A stretch of DNA of 64,000 nucleotides from Bin25 sp026709415 (GCA_965200045.1 OZ241330.1:310001-374000), one strand, 5' to 3'; numbered from the stretch's first letter, positions 15,154 through 24,863 are shown. Translations and numbers: made by a program. Notes: a model not told the origin generated them from the letters alone.

Positions 15154-18009
15154 TTATAAAGAAATTTGATACCCTATCGATAGACTAGTTCCAGGATCTC
15201 GGAATCGAAAATATCGGTCTTCCGCGCCAAAAGATTGATATAAACTTTCTCTTTTATCGCCCAAAATATTTTCCACTTTCAAAGTTAGGGAAGTGTTGTT
15301 TTTGAAGTTTTTGATCACATTCAAACTCAAGTCATTAAAGGGCATGGTATAGACATCGGGATAAAATCCATCGCCGACCACCTCAAGCGTTTTCCCTTGA
15401 ACATTAAAATATAGGCCGACTTGAAGTCCTATTTCTGTCTGATCATAAGCCAATCCTGCATTGATTAAATATGGAGATTGTCCTTGTAATTCTCTACTAT
15501 CATCCAATGTTTCCCCTTCTCTCAATGCATTGGTTCGTAAATCTCTTTCGTCTTCACTGAAAGGCTCGTCTGAAATAATGTATGATCCATTAAAATTGAA
15601 ACTAAAAGATTCCAATGATGAAATCCATTCTGAAAGTCGTTTTCTCAATTCTAATTCAACGCCATAAACCCTTGCGTCTCCTAGATTCCGTGGTGTGTAA
15701 TTAGAAGTAGCTGCTCTGACAAATCCTATTTCGATGGGGTTGACTAAACTTTTGTAAAATAAACTGAAAGCAAACAGCTGAGCAGATTGTCCATAATTTT
15801 CGAATCGGATATCATAATTATCGATATACGTGGGGTTAATATCAATATTGCCAATAAAAGTCAAGTTGGAAATAGGATCAAAAATTGCGGCAATCGAAGC
15901 TTCTTTAAAACTTGGTCTAGCTGTGGTTTTCGAATAGGCTAATCTCAAATTTGAATTTTGAGTTAACGAATAGATCACATTGATCGAAGGAAACAAATCC
16001 GTTTCATTAATTAATTCTTGATTTTCAAAAACAAGATCTCTTTGACTATTTTCTCCAGTATAGAACACACTATAATTTTCTACTCTCAAACCAATGATTG
16101 ATTTAATTTTTTCAGATAATTGAAACTCATTGGAAATGTAGCCAGCTACATTCTGTTGAGTTGAACGAAACTTATTGACATCTTGTCTTATCGTCGTGTT
16201 AGCATTGAGGAAGGTTCCTCTTGGATTATCTAAGGATACGATATTATCAAGAGACAGTATTCTATTGGGATCTCCGTTGATTCGGGCCCAATCTCTTGAA
16301 GACGTATAATTGGTACTAATCGAAAACTCATCGATATAAAAATCTCTCTCTTTTTGTGAAGCATACCCACCAAATTTTAATAATGCATCTCGACTAAATA
16401 AAGAATATCTTTGGGTCAAATCAAGTTTTCCAACCAAGTTGACTTCGTCTAGGTAGCGCCATATTCTTTTTGGTTCTGCGTTATTTGGAATACTAAACTC
16501 TCCATTTTCATCTTGAAAAGCTGTATTGCGAATATCTTTATCATGGATTTTAGCTAATGTGGCGGAACCAGTCCATTCCATTTTGAATTTCCCATTATTG
16601 AAATTATGTAAACCTGAAAGTTGAACATTAGAAATAGAACGTTCAAAATATTCAAGACTGTATTTATTAAAGTCTATAAAGTCGGAAAATCGAGTTTCTT
16701 GGCGAAAATCACCGGCCGTGCTTTGTCCATTTTGGATATGAAAAACATTGAATTTAAACCGGCTAAGACCCGTTTTAAAAGATAAACCCAGTAATCCATT
16801 GGCTATGACATCATTTTCTCCAATCGACCCGAATTGGATGCGGTTTTCTTCAAATTCAAAATCTGACTTGTCGGGATTGAGATTATAGATATTGTTCCGA
16901 GCATCTTCAAAATAAGACTGGGTTTTTTTATAGGCAACAGAAAATAAAACCCCTAGTTCCGATTCTTGACCTACAGAATAACGATTCGCTAAACCCAAAC
17001 TAAATCCATAGTCTATAGCGCTACTCTTTGTTATTGGTCCCATTTGGGAATCAAATCGTTGAGCTAATGTTGAAATTCGATTGATCGATCCAGGTCCATT
17101 GCTAATGGTTGGATCTAATTCAACGCCCAACCTCGGATTCGAATCTTCAGCAATTTGTTCTTCAAGTGGGTTGGCTCTTTTTCCATCATCAAATCCCAAC
17201 CAGTCAATAGCACTACCTTGATAACTTAAGAATTGATTATTAAAATGCATTTGGGGGTTGTATTCAAGGCTTGCCGAAACTGAAATTTCTTTTGAAATAG
17301 GGATGTCTTTTGTAATAATATCAATAACGCCACCTGTAAAGTCAGCTGGTAAATCGGCACGAGCTGACTTGGTTATCTGAATATTTGAAAGCATATTGGT
17401 CGGGAAAAGATCCATTTGGACTGTGTTTTTATCGGGATCGAGACCTGGTATGTCCACACCATTAAGTATCGATTTTGAATACCGATCTCCTAAACCTCGC
17501 ACATAAACGTATTTACCTCCTTGAACAGAAACGCCGGGCACTCTTTTTACAGCACTAGCTATCGTTGATGCTCCAACTTTTTTAAAAGCTTGAGCTGACA
17601 ATCCATCCATGAGACTAGCTGATTTTTTTTGAATTTCCAAAACCGACGCTTCAGAATTGGTGCTGGCTTCTACACTAATGATGACCTCTTCCAATCCAGA
17701 AGCCGCAGATGATAGAACAATATCGAGTACGGCATAGTTTCCTTCAGAAACTTCGATTCCTAATACCTCTTTTGTCTGGTAACCAATAAATGATGCTAGG
17801 ATACTATAAGTTCCTGGATTCAACTCGACACTAAAATGACCATCAAAATCAGCGACTACTCCCTGATCTGTGTCTTTGATAATAACGTTAGCAAAAGGAA
17901 GGGGTTGATTAAAATCTCCATCGACGATTTTTCCTGAAATACCTTGTTGTGCATAACTGATAAATCCCATCATCCATGGGATAAGTAGAGCATATTTTTT
18001 TAGTCGCAT
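15154..18009 (-). CDS. TonB-dependent outer-membrane receptor with carboxypeptidase-regulatory-like domain
   Basis: The 951 residues start with a signal peptide (MRLKKYALLIPWMMGFISYAQ). A CarboxypepD-regulatory-like beta-sandwich follows (about 22-110: GISGKIVDGDFNQPLPFANV..., FIGYQTKEV), then the plug domain (about 130-240, with VRGLGDRYSKSILNGVDIPG and FTGGVIDIITKD) and a 22-strand-type barrel ending in an aromatic-rich strand (LSIGYQISL). This is the usual Bacteroidota architecture for importing a ligand too large for porins with TonB energy. Its partners here are the beta-helix lipoprotein upstream, separated by a terminator-like hairpin, and the phosphate transporter downstream. The ligand is unknown; a phosphate-containing compound is an inference from context. 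Confidence 0.93.
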   Translation of the reverse strand: MRLKKYALLIPWMMGFISYAQQGISGKIVDGDFNQPLPFANVIIKDTDQGVVADFDGHFSVELNPGTYSILASFIGYQTKEVLGIEVSEGNYAVLDIVLSSAASGLEEVIISVEASTNSEASVLEIQKKSASLMDGLSAQAFKKVGASTIASAVKRVPGVSVQGGKYVYVRGLGDRYSKSILNGVDIPGLDPDKNTVQMDLFPTNMLSNIQITKSARADLPADFTGGVIDIITKDIPISKEISVSASLEYNPQMHFNNQFLSYQGSAIDWLGFDDGKRANPLEEQIAEDSNPRLGVELDPTISNGPGSINRISTLAQRFDSQMGPITKSSAIDYGFSLGLANRYSVGQESELGVLFSVAYKKTQSYFEDARNNIYNLNPDKSDFEFEENRIQFGSIGENDVIANGLLGLSFKTGLSRFKFNVFHIQNGQSTAGDFRQETRFSDFIDFNKYSLEYFERSISNVQLSGLHNFNNGKFKMEWTGSATLAKIHDKDIRNTAFQDENGEFSIPNNAEPKRIWRYLDEVNLVGKLDLTQRYSLFSRDALLKFGGYASQKERDFYIDEFSISTNYTSSRDWARINGDPNRILSLDNIVSLDNPRGTFLNANTTIRQDVNKFRSTQQNVAGYISNEFQLSEKIKSIIGLRVENYSVFYTGENSQRDLVFENQELINETDLFPSINVIYSLTQNSNLRLAYSKTTARPSFKEASIAAIFDPISNLTFIGNIDINPTYIDNYDIRFENYGQSAQLFAFSLFYKSLVNPIEIGFVRAATSNYTPRNLGDARVYGVELELRKRLSEWISSLESFSFNFNGSYIISDEPFSEDERDLRTNALREGETLDDSRELQGQSPYLINAGLAYDQTEIGLQVGLYFNVQGKTLEVVGDGFYPDVYTMPFNDLSLNVIKNFKNNTSLTLKVENILGDKRESLYQSFGAEDRYFRFRDPGTSLSIGYQISL

Positions 18010-18060
18010 TTTAGAATTACAGTATGATATCTAAACTTAAAATTCGTTAGTAAAATAAAA

Positions 18061-18084
18061 AAATGCCCAAAGGTTTGGGCATTT
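18061..18084 (-). terminator. Terminator/attenuator between lipoprotein and TonB receptor
   Basis: AAATGCCCAAA-GG-TTTGGGCATTT is an 11-bp perfect inverted repeat. Read leftward it is followed by a run of T (complement of AAAATAAAAA just left of it), as in intrinsic terminators for minus-strand transcripts. It sits between the two genes and could lower receptor expression relative to the lipoprotein. Confidence 0.8.
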
Positions 18085-18111
18085 ATATTCTGTTCGATTG
18101 ATTTAAGGTTT

Positions 18112-19752
18112 CTATTGAGCCTTATGCCATTGGGTCCAAGCAAATTCGTTCATATTTGCTCCTTGATCTTGGCCATCTTCAACAATTTGAGCAAAATCGC
18201 TGGCATCTTGTCCAAATGAAGTCGTCTCACTCTTATCAGCAAAAATACTCGCAAGAGTTGACGAAGGGCAATTAGGCACTTCAACGATAAATAAGTTTCT
18301 AAATGTTAATGAGCCATCTGTGTAATTTGCTGCAACTTCTTCGTTATCTAATTCAAAATCTTGACCAACGGCAAAATGCTTGAACGTGACTTTACCCAGT
18401 GTCCCTTGAGCATTTGAACGGAAATCCGCAAGCTCTCCTTTTTCTCCTCCTAAAGATTTACAATCTTCACCTGTTGCACCATAAATTGTGGTATTCGTGA
18501 GTGTAAAACCGCCGTCTAAGTCCCCCTCAGGACCATCGATTTCTAATCCATGATCTGAGGCCCCAGTTAAGACCACCAATGAGTTATAAATCGTTCCTGT
18601 ATAGGCTTGATCAATATCAAGAGCATCGTCACCTTGCCCCCAAACCATCAAATTGGAAGCATTGACTGTTCCGCCGAAAAATTCAATGCCATCATCTTTA
18701 TTATTAATGACCTCAATGTTGTTGATAATCGTTTGATTACCAACACTGCCTAGTGTCAATCCATTGATTTCGTTTCCTTCACCAATATCGGAACCTCCGT
18801 ATCGGATGGAAACATATTCAATCACCCCCGAGTTATCATTGGGATCATCACCCCCATACAATCCATTGATATCATCTGTTGGGATGCCTTCAATCTGGAC
18901 CTCTTTCACATTTCCTTTGAAAGAACCAGGGGCAAGGCCTAATACGATGAATCCGCCCCACTGTCCTCTCACATCGGCTCCAGGTCTATTAGCCTCGTTT
19001 GCATAAGTGCCATCCCCTTGTATGGGATCTGCTTGATAAGTCATGATGATGGGTCTTTCTCCTGTTCCTAATGCATAAATCTTTCCCCCTCTAGCCACTA
19101 AAAGAGCGGAGGCATCCGCCCCTGTTCCAGGAGATCCTTTGATCACCGTTCCCGCTGGAATCGTTAATGTCTTTCCATTAGGGACGGTCACTCTTCCGTC
19201 TAATAGGTATATATTCCCTGCAACTAACGTTTGATCTTCATCTAAAATACCAGAAAGTGTGATGGTTTCGCTTTCTGTTTTTGTATCGGCGACCAATTGT
19301 TGTATCCCTTTTATTAACTCAATCTCAGTACCCCCTCCTGAATTAAAAGAAGAAACAAGACGCCCGAATCGAGTCGAAATATCTTCTAAACGCTCAAGGT
19401 TTCCTCTTTGTGCTATTTCAGACTGATTATCAATCAATTCAGCCACTTCATCAAGTGCATCTCTAAATTGTTGTACTGTTTGCTCGAACACAGATTCGGG
19501 AATAGCTCCTGTATTCGCCGCTAGGTCTCCTTCAAGTTTTGAAACCTGATCTCGCAAAGATGCAATCGTACTATTAGCGGTGGCCAAACTACTTTCAGTT
19601 GTGCTTTTAGCTGTATTAGCATCATCTAATTGATTTTGAAGCGTGCTCACCTGATTTTTTAAATTATCAAGTTCGTCTTCATTGTCGTCACAACTGACAA
19701 GGATAAATCCCAATGCTAAAAAAACCATCGGGAAATAATAAATTAATTTCAT
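18112..19752 (-). CDS. Surface lipoprotein with coiled coil and right-handed beta-helix
   Basis: The 546 residues begin with a lipoprotein signal peptide (VSC at 19-21, then DDNEDE, an acidic stretch compatible with surface export in Bacteroidota). A coiled coil follows at about 28-75 (LDNLKNQVSTLQNQLDDANT...). The C-terminal 370 residues contain repeated turns typical of parallel beta-helix proteins: VTVPNGKTLTIPAGTVIKG, VRGQWGGFIVLGLAPG, YGGDDPNDNSGVIEYVSIRYGG and INNIEVINNKDDGIEFFGG. Related proteins are often found next to TonB receptors in marine Bacteroidota. It probably acts with the receptor 100 bases downstream as a ligand-binding surface partner. The ligand is unknown. Confidence 0.82.
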   Translation of the reverse strand: MKLIYYFPMVFLALGFILVSCDDNEDELDNLKNQVSTLQNQLDDANTAKSTTESSLATANSTIASLRDQVSKLEGDLAANTGAIPESVFEQTVQQFRDALDEVAELIDNQSEIAQRGNLERLEDISTRFGRLVSSFNSGGGTEIELIKGIQQLVADTKTESETITLSGILDEDQTLVAGNIYLLDGRVTVPNGKTLTIPAGTVIKGSPGTGADASALLVARGGKIYALGTGERPIIMTYQADPIQGDGTYANEANRPGADVRGQWGGFIVLGLAPGSFKGNVKEVQIEGIPTDDINGLYGGDDPNDNSGVIEYVSIRYGGSDIGEGNEINGLTLGSVGNQTIINNIEVINNKDDGIEFFGGTVNASNLMVWGQGDDALDIDQAYTGTIYNSLVVLTGASDHGLEIDGPEGDLDGGFTLTNTTIYGATGEDCKSLGGEKGELADFRSNAQGTLGKVTFKHFAVGQDFELDNEEVAANYTDGSLTFRNLFIVEVPNCPSSTLASIFADKSETTSFGQDASDFAQIVEDGQDQGANMNEFAWTQWHKAQ

Positions 19753-20047
19753 AAGAATGATTGAATTTTTGATGGTGCGAAAGTAGATGTCCGATATCTA
19801 GTGAATTTTACCAAATTGTTAAATTTTCAATCTCTAATGTTAACTTAAAGTTATTTTTTCAATGTTAGTTATTAACAATAAAGTAATTTTTAGAACTTAT
19901 CTTATTGAATATCAGATGTTTAAAATGAATTTTCAGTTTTTATTGAAATTATTAAACCATCCAAAACACAGAATTATAAATACATCAAAGAGGCTCTTTT
20001 CAGTATTTTATATCCTGTATTACCATTATTTTTAAACTCAAAAATCA

Positions 20048-21268
20048 ATGTTTCGTTGGGTATTCGTTATCGTCTTTTTATTGTTGACATGGTATAGTTC
20101 ACAAACCATTCGAACGGCATTCCATAGTCGCACTTGGCAATTAGTTTATTTAGGAAGTGTGCTTTTAATATATGGGGTGACTTTTTGGTTATTGTTTTTC
20201 TTTCCAAGACAGAATCAATTAGGAATTTTTAGACAATATCTCATGGGATTATCGATGGGATTGATGGTGTTTCAAGTACTGACTGTCTTTTTCTTGTTTT
20301 TAGAGGATATTGTCCGAATATTTCAAGGGATCACTTCTTATTTTTCAAAAGGCACTCGAACCGAAGATTTCTTTTTGCCTCAGAGAAGAATCTTCATTTC
20401 AAAAACCGCTCTAATAGTGGGTGCACTTCCCTTTGGTTCGATCATTTATGGCATGCTTCGAGGAAAATATCATTATCAAATTCATGAGCATACCCTGACT
20501 TTTGAAGATTTACCTAACGCTTTCGACGGCTTTACCATCACCCAAATTTCTGATATACATACCGGTAGTTTTGATAATCCAAAAAAAGTAGCTTATGGAT
20601 TCGAATTAATCAATCAATTGGCATCCGATATCATTGTTTTTACCGGTGATTTGGTCAACGACCGGACCTCAGAAGTTGATTCCTATCAAGACATCTTTTC
20701 TTCTTTAAAAGCCAAAGAAGGGGTGTATTCCGTTTTGGGGAATCATGATTATGGAGATTATACAACATGGGAATCACAACAACAAAAAGATGAAAACCTA
20801 CGTGCCATGCATCAACTTCATAAACAACTTGGATGGCATCTACTTTTGAATGAATCGGTTTTTCTTGAAAGAGATGGTGAACAAATTGCTATTTTGGGGG
20901 TAGAAAACTGGGGTACTGGTCGTTTTAGAAAGTCGGGCGATCTCCAAAAAGCTCTTGAAAGTGTTCCCCAAAATCAATTCAAAATTTTATTATCTCACGA
21001 TCCATCACATTGGGAAGCCAAGGTTTTGCCAAGCCCTAATCCCATTCATTTGACTCTAAGCGGTCATACCCATGGGATGCAATTTGGCATTGAAATTCCT
21101 GGACTGATCAAATGGAGTCCCTCCTCTTGGCGGTACAAGCAATGGGCGGGGGTTTATCAAAAAGGGAATCAACACATCAATGTCAATCGGGGGTTTGGAT
21201 ATATCGGTTATCCAGGAAGGGTAGGCATCTATCCAGAAATCACCAAAATCACTCTTAAGCGAGCTTGA
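20048..21268 (+). CDS. Membrane-anchored metallophosphoesterase
   Basis: The 406 residues have three to four N-terminal TM segments (about 3-20, 33-54, 66-87, 117-135). A calcineurin-like phosphoesterase domain follows with the metal motifs in order: SDIHTG (168-173), FTGDLVND, VLGNHDYG, LLSHDPS and SGHTHGMQ. The family includes enzymes acting on UDP-2,3-diacylglucosamine or other phosphodiesters; the substrate cannot be assigned. It is divergent from the beta-helix lipoprotein with about 295 AT-rich bases between them, which hold both promoters. Confidence 0.92.
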   Translation: MFRWVFVIVFLLLTWYSSQTIRTAFHSRTWQLVYLGSVLLIYGVTFWLLFFFPRQNQLGIFRQYLMGLSMGLMVFQVLTVFFLFLEDIVRIFQGITSYFSKGTRTEDFFLPQRRIFISKTALIVGALPFGSIIYGMLRGKYHYQIHEHTLTFEDLPNAFDGFTITQISDIHTGSFDNPKKVAYGFELINQLASDIIVFTGDLVNDRTSEVDSYQDIFSSLKAKEGVYSVLGNHDYGDYTTWESQQQKDENLRAMHQLHKQLGWHLLLNESVFLERDGEQIAILGVENWGTGRFRKSGDLQKALESVPQNQFKILLSHDPSHWEAKVLPSPNPIHLTLSGHTHGMQFGIEIPGLIKWSPSSWRYKQWAGVYQKGNQHINVNRGFGYIGYPGRVGIYPEITKITLKRA

Positions 21269-21354
21269 ATTGGATATCCGGTATTATGAAAAATAGGGAC
21301 TTAAATCGCCTTTTAGACAATTTCTTCAAATCCTTTTCAAACTCATCCAACGAG

Positions 21355-21579
21355 TCAAAATTCATCCTCTAAATCATACTCCCGAACTGTATACGGCTCT
21401 TCTCTATAAAGTGCTAATTCGTAATCTATAACATCATTTGGTTCGGTTACTCTCCAACGAATATCATTATGCGAATATTCGCTAATGTCTTTAGCTGATT
21501 TGTTTGATAACTGATTAATCACATCATCGATACTTTTTTCTCTCTTTGATTGAGTGTTTTTAAACTTGGTTTTTCGCAA
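21355..21579 (-). CDS. Small acidic hypothetical protein
   Basis: Seventy-four residues from a TTG at 21579, basic at the start (MRKTKFKNTQSKREK) and acidic at the end (YTVREYDLEDEF). It resembles small antitoxin-like proteins in size and charge, but I recognise no family and see no toxin gene beside it. The start lies only 15 bases from the end of the decayed IS5-like element, and an in-frame TAA (21590-21592) sits between them. The natural promoter, or even the true 5' end, may have been displaced by the insertion. Confidence 0.45.
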   Translation of the reverse strand: MRKTKFKNTQSKREKSIDDVINQLSNKSAKDISEYSHNDIRWRVTEPNDVIDYELALYREEPYTVREYDLEDEF

Positions 21580-21593
21580 GGAATGTATTTAGT

Positions 21594-23089
21594 CGCTCCT
21601 TAAAAAGTCTTTTTTAGCGGTTATCGTTCTATTCTTTTGATGATCAAAGTTCTTTGAACTGAAAATGAAGCCCCTCTGAAAAAGTAAAAAAGAACATCTT
21701 GGACTCATGGTTCCATGAATTTCTTTAAATGCCATCCCGTAGCTGCTCAATAGGCATTGATCGTTGGGGATGGGGTGCCCATCAGATCGTTTTCTTGCAT
21801 ACGATGTTCTGTTTTGAGATGGCCGATGAGTGGTTCCATGGCTGCTCGGCGTCGGAACTTTTTCTGCTTCTTTTGCTTTTGATAGGGGGTATCACTTTTC
21901 AATGGTTTGCCTGGAATCGATATCTTGGCCTCGCCAATCTGACGTTTTCCTCGACCCCCTCGATCATCGATCAGTTCTTTGGGAGTGAGACCGACGATGG
22001 ATTCCTGTGGTTCCAATAAGGGTTGGATGGTTTGGCGATCATGAGGATGGCCCTCAAAAGCACGGATGGCCGTGATGATCATGGTTAGCCCCCCCCCTGT
22101 CGCGATCAGGCCGACTTGATTCCCCAATTCATATGTTTGATGAGCCTTGCCTTTGGCCATGCAAGCCTTAAACGGCTTGTCAATGGCATCGACTTTGTTT
22201 TGATCGAATCGCTGTTGATGGATGACTTTTTGATACCATGTCAGCTCTTTTTGATATTGACTTTTTTGTTGGGGAGCTCGTTTTCGCCCGAGATCTCGGA
22301 CTTGTCTGCCCGCTAAGGTCTTGAGCTTGGAGGTGGCCTTTTGGGCTTTTTTAGCTCGTCGAGGATGCTTGCCATGAAAGGTTTGACGCACCCGTTCTTT
22401 CGAGGCTTTGGCATCGGTCTGTCTCTGTTTTATCTTTTCTTTTTCGGCGATTTTGTGGCACTGATCGATGACTTTTTGATTCCGTTTGGCATCGATCGGA
22501 AAGGTCACGTTGTTCCCTTGGACGGTGGTATCCGACAAGACCATCGATGAGGACTTCTTGATTTCTTTTTGATGCCACTGAACGGAAGAGGCAAAGATCT
22601 TTTCCACCCCTGCTTGACCCATCCGTTTTCTCATAGGACGCCCATCAGAAGGATCGCAGGGTGGTCCGTGTTTCATGAAATCAGAACCCGTGACGTACGG
22701 CATGTAAGGATTTTCAATCCACCGTTCCATGAGGGTTTCATCGCCCAGATTGTCAAGACGCTTCACATCCAACAACCCACCATCACCCCAATGGGCTTGG
22801 CTGGACGACCCTTTGGGGAATAAAAGGAACCAAAGGCGTTTTCAAAAAAAGACCCATCCATGGCATCGGCCAGCAACTTGATCTGATGTTTTGGATGGAG
22901 AATGGCATTGAATGCCGACGCGAATCACTGGGGCTGTTTGGGGGCTCCTTTTTGGATCATTTCTACAAGGTTTTGAGACCAAGAGACGCATTTCCTTGCA
23001 GACTTCAAAGCCCTGTCTTGGCCAGTAGGGTATCATTCAATCTCACATATCAAGGGGATGATGGACTCTATTTGAGTTTTTAAGGAGCG
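21594..23089 (-). mobile_element. IS5-like insertion sequence, about 1.5 kb, decayed
   Basis: The ends are imperfect inverted repeats: CGCTCCTTAAAAAGTC at 21594-21609 and CGCTCCTTAAAAACTC as the complement of 23074-23089 (15 of 16 match). Inside is one IS5-type transposase frame on the minus strand that is broken. The element is richer in GC than its surroundings. No target duplication was found; short duplications of 2-4 bases are hard to see or may be lost. It marks the left edge of the defence island. Confidence 0.8.
21705..22960 (-). pseudogene. IS5-superfamily transposase, frameshifted and with in-frame TGA codons
   Basis: The main 342-residue piece (22775-21747) carries DTTVQGNNVTFPIDAKRNQK and RRRAAMEPLIGHLKTEHRM, signatures of a DDE transposase of the IS5 group. 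Upstream, a different frame encodes the missing N terminus (HQIKLLADAMDGSFFENAFG, FYSPKGRPAKPIGVMVG). A single missing base near 22778 separates them, and a TGA interrupts that part after MIQKGAPKQPQ. At the C terminus, INAY is followed by TGA and then AATGWHLKKFMEP, the normal family ending. The gene is inactive as read. Confidence 0.85.
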
Positions 23090-23274
23090 CCTGAATGGAG
23101 TAAGCGATAAAATGAGTCTTTAACATCACTTATTGTTTCGTATATTCTTATATATAACTCAATTCATTTTTGCTGTTCGTCTTGGTCTCCACCACCCTGA
23201 GACGATAATGGAAATTAGAAAAGAAAACTTGGGAGGATGAGTTCCCAATTCCAACTTGATAAATACATTGATTT

Positions 23275-23649
23275 TTATATGCCATAATCAGATGGAATAT
23301 CCCATATTCCGTTGCTGATAAAAAACATCTGATTTTCCATTTTAACAATTCCTGACCATAGTTTATTATTTACTTCAACTTCTATAAAAAGAGAAAAAAG
23401 AGCTTTATCTAACGGATTAGAACATAGTACCCGTAGTTCGTAGTATTCAGACCAATGGTCGATTCTTATTTCGACAGATTTGTCCTTTTCATTTTGAAAA
23501 GAACCATCTTTCGTGGCTATAGCTTTAAAACTACTAGTATAACTAATATCACAGATTGAAGCACATGCTATATACCTTTTTCTATCTATTTCCACTTCAC
23601 TTTTAAAAACCTTTAAACTTTTCCCCTTAAAATAACATTCCATATTCAT
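23275..23649 (-). CDS. Unknown protein, paralogue of the gene at 24271
   Basis: 124 residues from ATG 23649 (GTG at 23652 possible). The family is not recognised. It shares with the product of 24271-24621 a spaced pattern: DKS..IEI..W.E, then L(F/Y)(I/L)E(V/I).(V/F)NN(K)xW, then F..S...W.(D/E)I near the end. The two are probably diverged duplicates of a small beta-rich domain. No signal peptide or TM segment. It is the last gene of a leftward operon that starts at 24863, 37 bases after the gene at 23690. Confidence 0.65.
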   Translation of the reverse strand: MNMECYFKGKSLKVFKSEVEIDRKRYIACASICDISYTSSFKAIATKDGSFQNEKDKSVEIRIDHWSEYYELRVLCSNPLDKALFSLFIEVEVNNKLWSGIVKMENQMFFISNGIWDIPSDYGI

Positions 23650-23689
23650 CACTTTTGATTGGCAGCTCTAATTTTTGTTAAACTCTCAA

Positions 23690-24292
23690 TTATAGTCGTT
23701 TAAGTGAAACCGATTTATGAACGACCGTTACTTCATATTCCAAATGATCTGCTTTAATTCTAAAAACATGAATGGCTACACTGATGTGTGAGTCATCGGG
23801 TCCAGAATGGATACCCCATTGATCCGAAATATCTTCTTTTTTTTCAAACCATCGATGAATCCAATGATAACTAATACATTCCATCTTAAGAGGCAAATCA
23901 TTGAAGTCATCGAGAACCGCATGGATGGCCAACACGCCAGCCGCTTCTCGATTTAAAAAAATATCTTCTCGAGTAAAATACCTACGTATCTTTCCAGCAA
24001 CTTCAATCCATATTTTCCAATTCTCCCTTATAGGCTTAGCTGATAAAAAAGCAAACATTAAACCAGGCCAATAGTCTGAAATGAAATCAATAGCCGTAGC
24101 AAATGCAGGAAGATCCGCCGCAGGTTCTACACTAACTTCTTCAAAAGTTTGTGCAAATTCTTTTTCTAATTCGGTTTTGAACCTGTTGAACTCTGTTTCA
24201 TCAATTTCTGGAAACCTTCCATAAGTGCTGTCGATTATGTAAACAACAGGTTTCGATTGGTTGTCTGGATCTAAGTTGTTATTTCTTTCCAT
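23690..24292 (-). CDS. Unknown soluble protein in a small operon
   Basis: 200 residues, not recognised. The N terminus is polar and acidic. A central hydrophobic but probably not membrane-spanning segment (FATAIDFISDYWPGLMFAFLS, about 68-88) precedes a helical part with FTREDIFLNREAAGVLAIHAVLDD. The C terminus is beta-rich (SHISVAIHVFRIKADHLEYEVTVVHKS). Its start overlaps the end of the gene at 24271 by 22 bases, so the two are cotranscribed and probably act together. It lies between the two paralogous small genes. Confidence 0.65.
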   Translation of the reverse strand: MERNNNLDPDNQSKPVVYIIDSTYGRFPEIDETEFNRFKTELEKEFAQTFEEVSVEPAADLPAFATAIDFISDYWPGLMFAFLSAKPIRENWKIWIEVAGKIRRYFTREDIFLNREAAGVLAIHAVLDDFNDLPLKMECISYHWIHRWFEKKEDISDQWGIHSGPDDSHISVAIHVFRIKADHLEYEVTVVHKSVSLKRL

Positions 24293-24621
24293 TGACTAGA
24301 ACATTGAAATGCTTTATCCGATAGAACATACGCTTCTGCATGCCATCTTTTATTATTAAATACTATTTCCAAGTATAAAAGTTTGCAATTAAAACGATAT
24401 GTTGTTAAATCAACATTTAATTCATCCCAATTTTCGATTTCAATATTCCTCGATTTGTCAGTTTCTATTGGATTTCCATTTGGATAATCATAATTATCCG
24501 TATTTAAAAAGTTTGAATCAGAGGTTACATGATAACTGTTTGTGAAGGCTAATACGTTACTTTTTTCTTGACGATCAGTATAGGTTTTATATACCTCTAA
24601 ATTTTTTATTGTTGCACTCAT
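24271..24621 (-). CDS. Unknown protein, paralogue of the gene at 23275
   Basis: 116 residues with no recognised family. The C-terminal half (DKSRNIEIENWDELN..., LYLEIVFNNKRWHAEAY, FQCSSQWKEI) aligns by eye with the gene at 23275, which suggests duplication. It overlaps the 23690 gene at its 3' end and the 24618 gene by 4 bases (ATGA-type coupling) at its 5' end. Confidence 0.65.
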   Translation of the reverse strand: MSATIKNLEVYKTYTDRQEKSNVLAFTNSYHVTSDSNFLNTDNYDYPNGNPIETDKSRNIEIENWDELNVDLTTYRFNCKLLYLEIVFNNKRWHAEAYVLSDKAFQCSSQWKEITT

Positions 24622-24863
24622 GCTTTATAAATTTTGGTAACTTCTTTATCTATTTCTGTTGCTTTATTCACCAAAAACTTGTTAGTACAATATTGCTCCA
24701 TTTTATTTCCTTTATCTGAATAATAATCTCCAGAGTGATTTGGTGGTACCTTAGGTTTTTGATGAATGGTTTGTTTTGGATTGCTTCCAGAATTACGTAG
24801 TTGATTCCTTCTATCAATTTTGTTAGCATTGTTTGTGGATTTTTTAATGATGTTTTTAAACAT
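24618..24863 (-). CDS. Small basic unknown protein, first gene of the operon
   Basis: 81 residues, lysine- and asparagine-rich (MFKNIIKKSTNNANKIDRRNQ...), mostly disordered by composition. Its stop overlaps the start of the next gene. It is likely the first gene of a four-gene leftward operon (24863 to 23275) whose promoter region holds three tandem TGACA repeats. No function can be assigned. Confidence 0.55.
   Translation of the reverse strand: MFKNIIKKSTNNANKIDRRNQLRNSGSNPKQTIHQKPKVPPNHSGDYYSDKGNKMEQYCTNKFLVNKATEIDKEVTKIYKA

Noticed and set aside
22086..22094. C-rich run in the IS5-like element
   Set aside because: It encodes the family GGG motif in an already broken transposase; no regulatory meaning can be supported.
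4298..22960. In-frame TGA codons in the IS elements as evidence for a recoded genetic code
   Set aside because: Many intact genes in the window end with TGA (ileS, lspA, the phosphohexomutase, the ABC exporter), so TGA is a stop here; frameshift and other damage in the IS5-like copy also point to decay.
23090..23135. ATG-initiated minus-strand frame beside the IS5-like element as the other half of the gene at 21355
   Set aside because: Joining across the element gives an immediate stop, so no split gene could be reconstructed.
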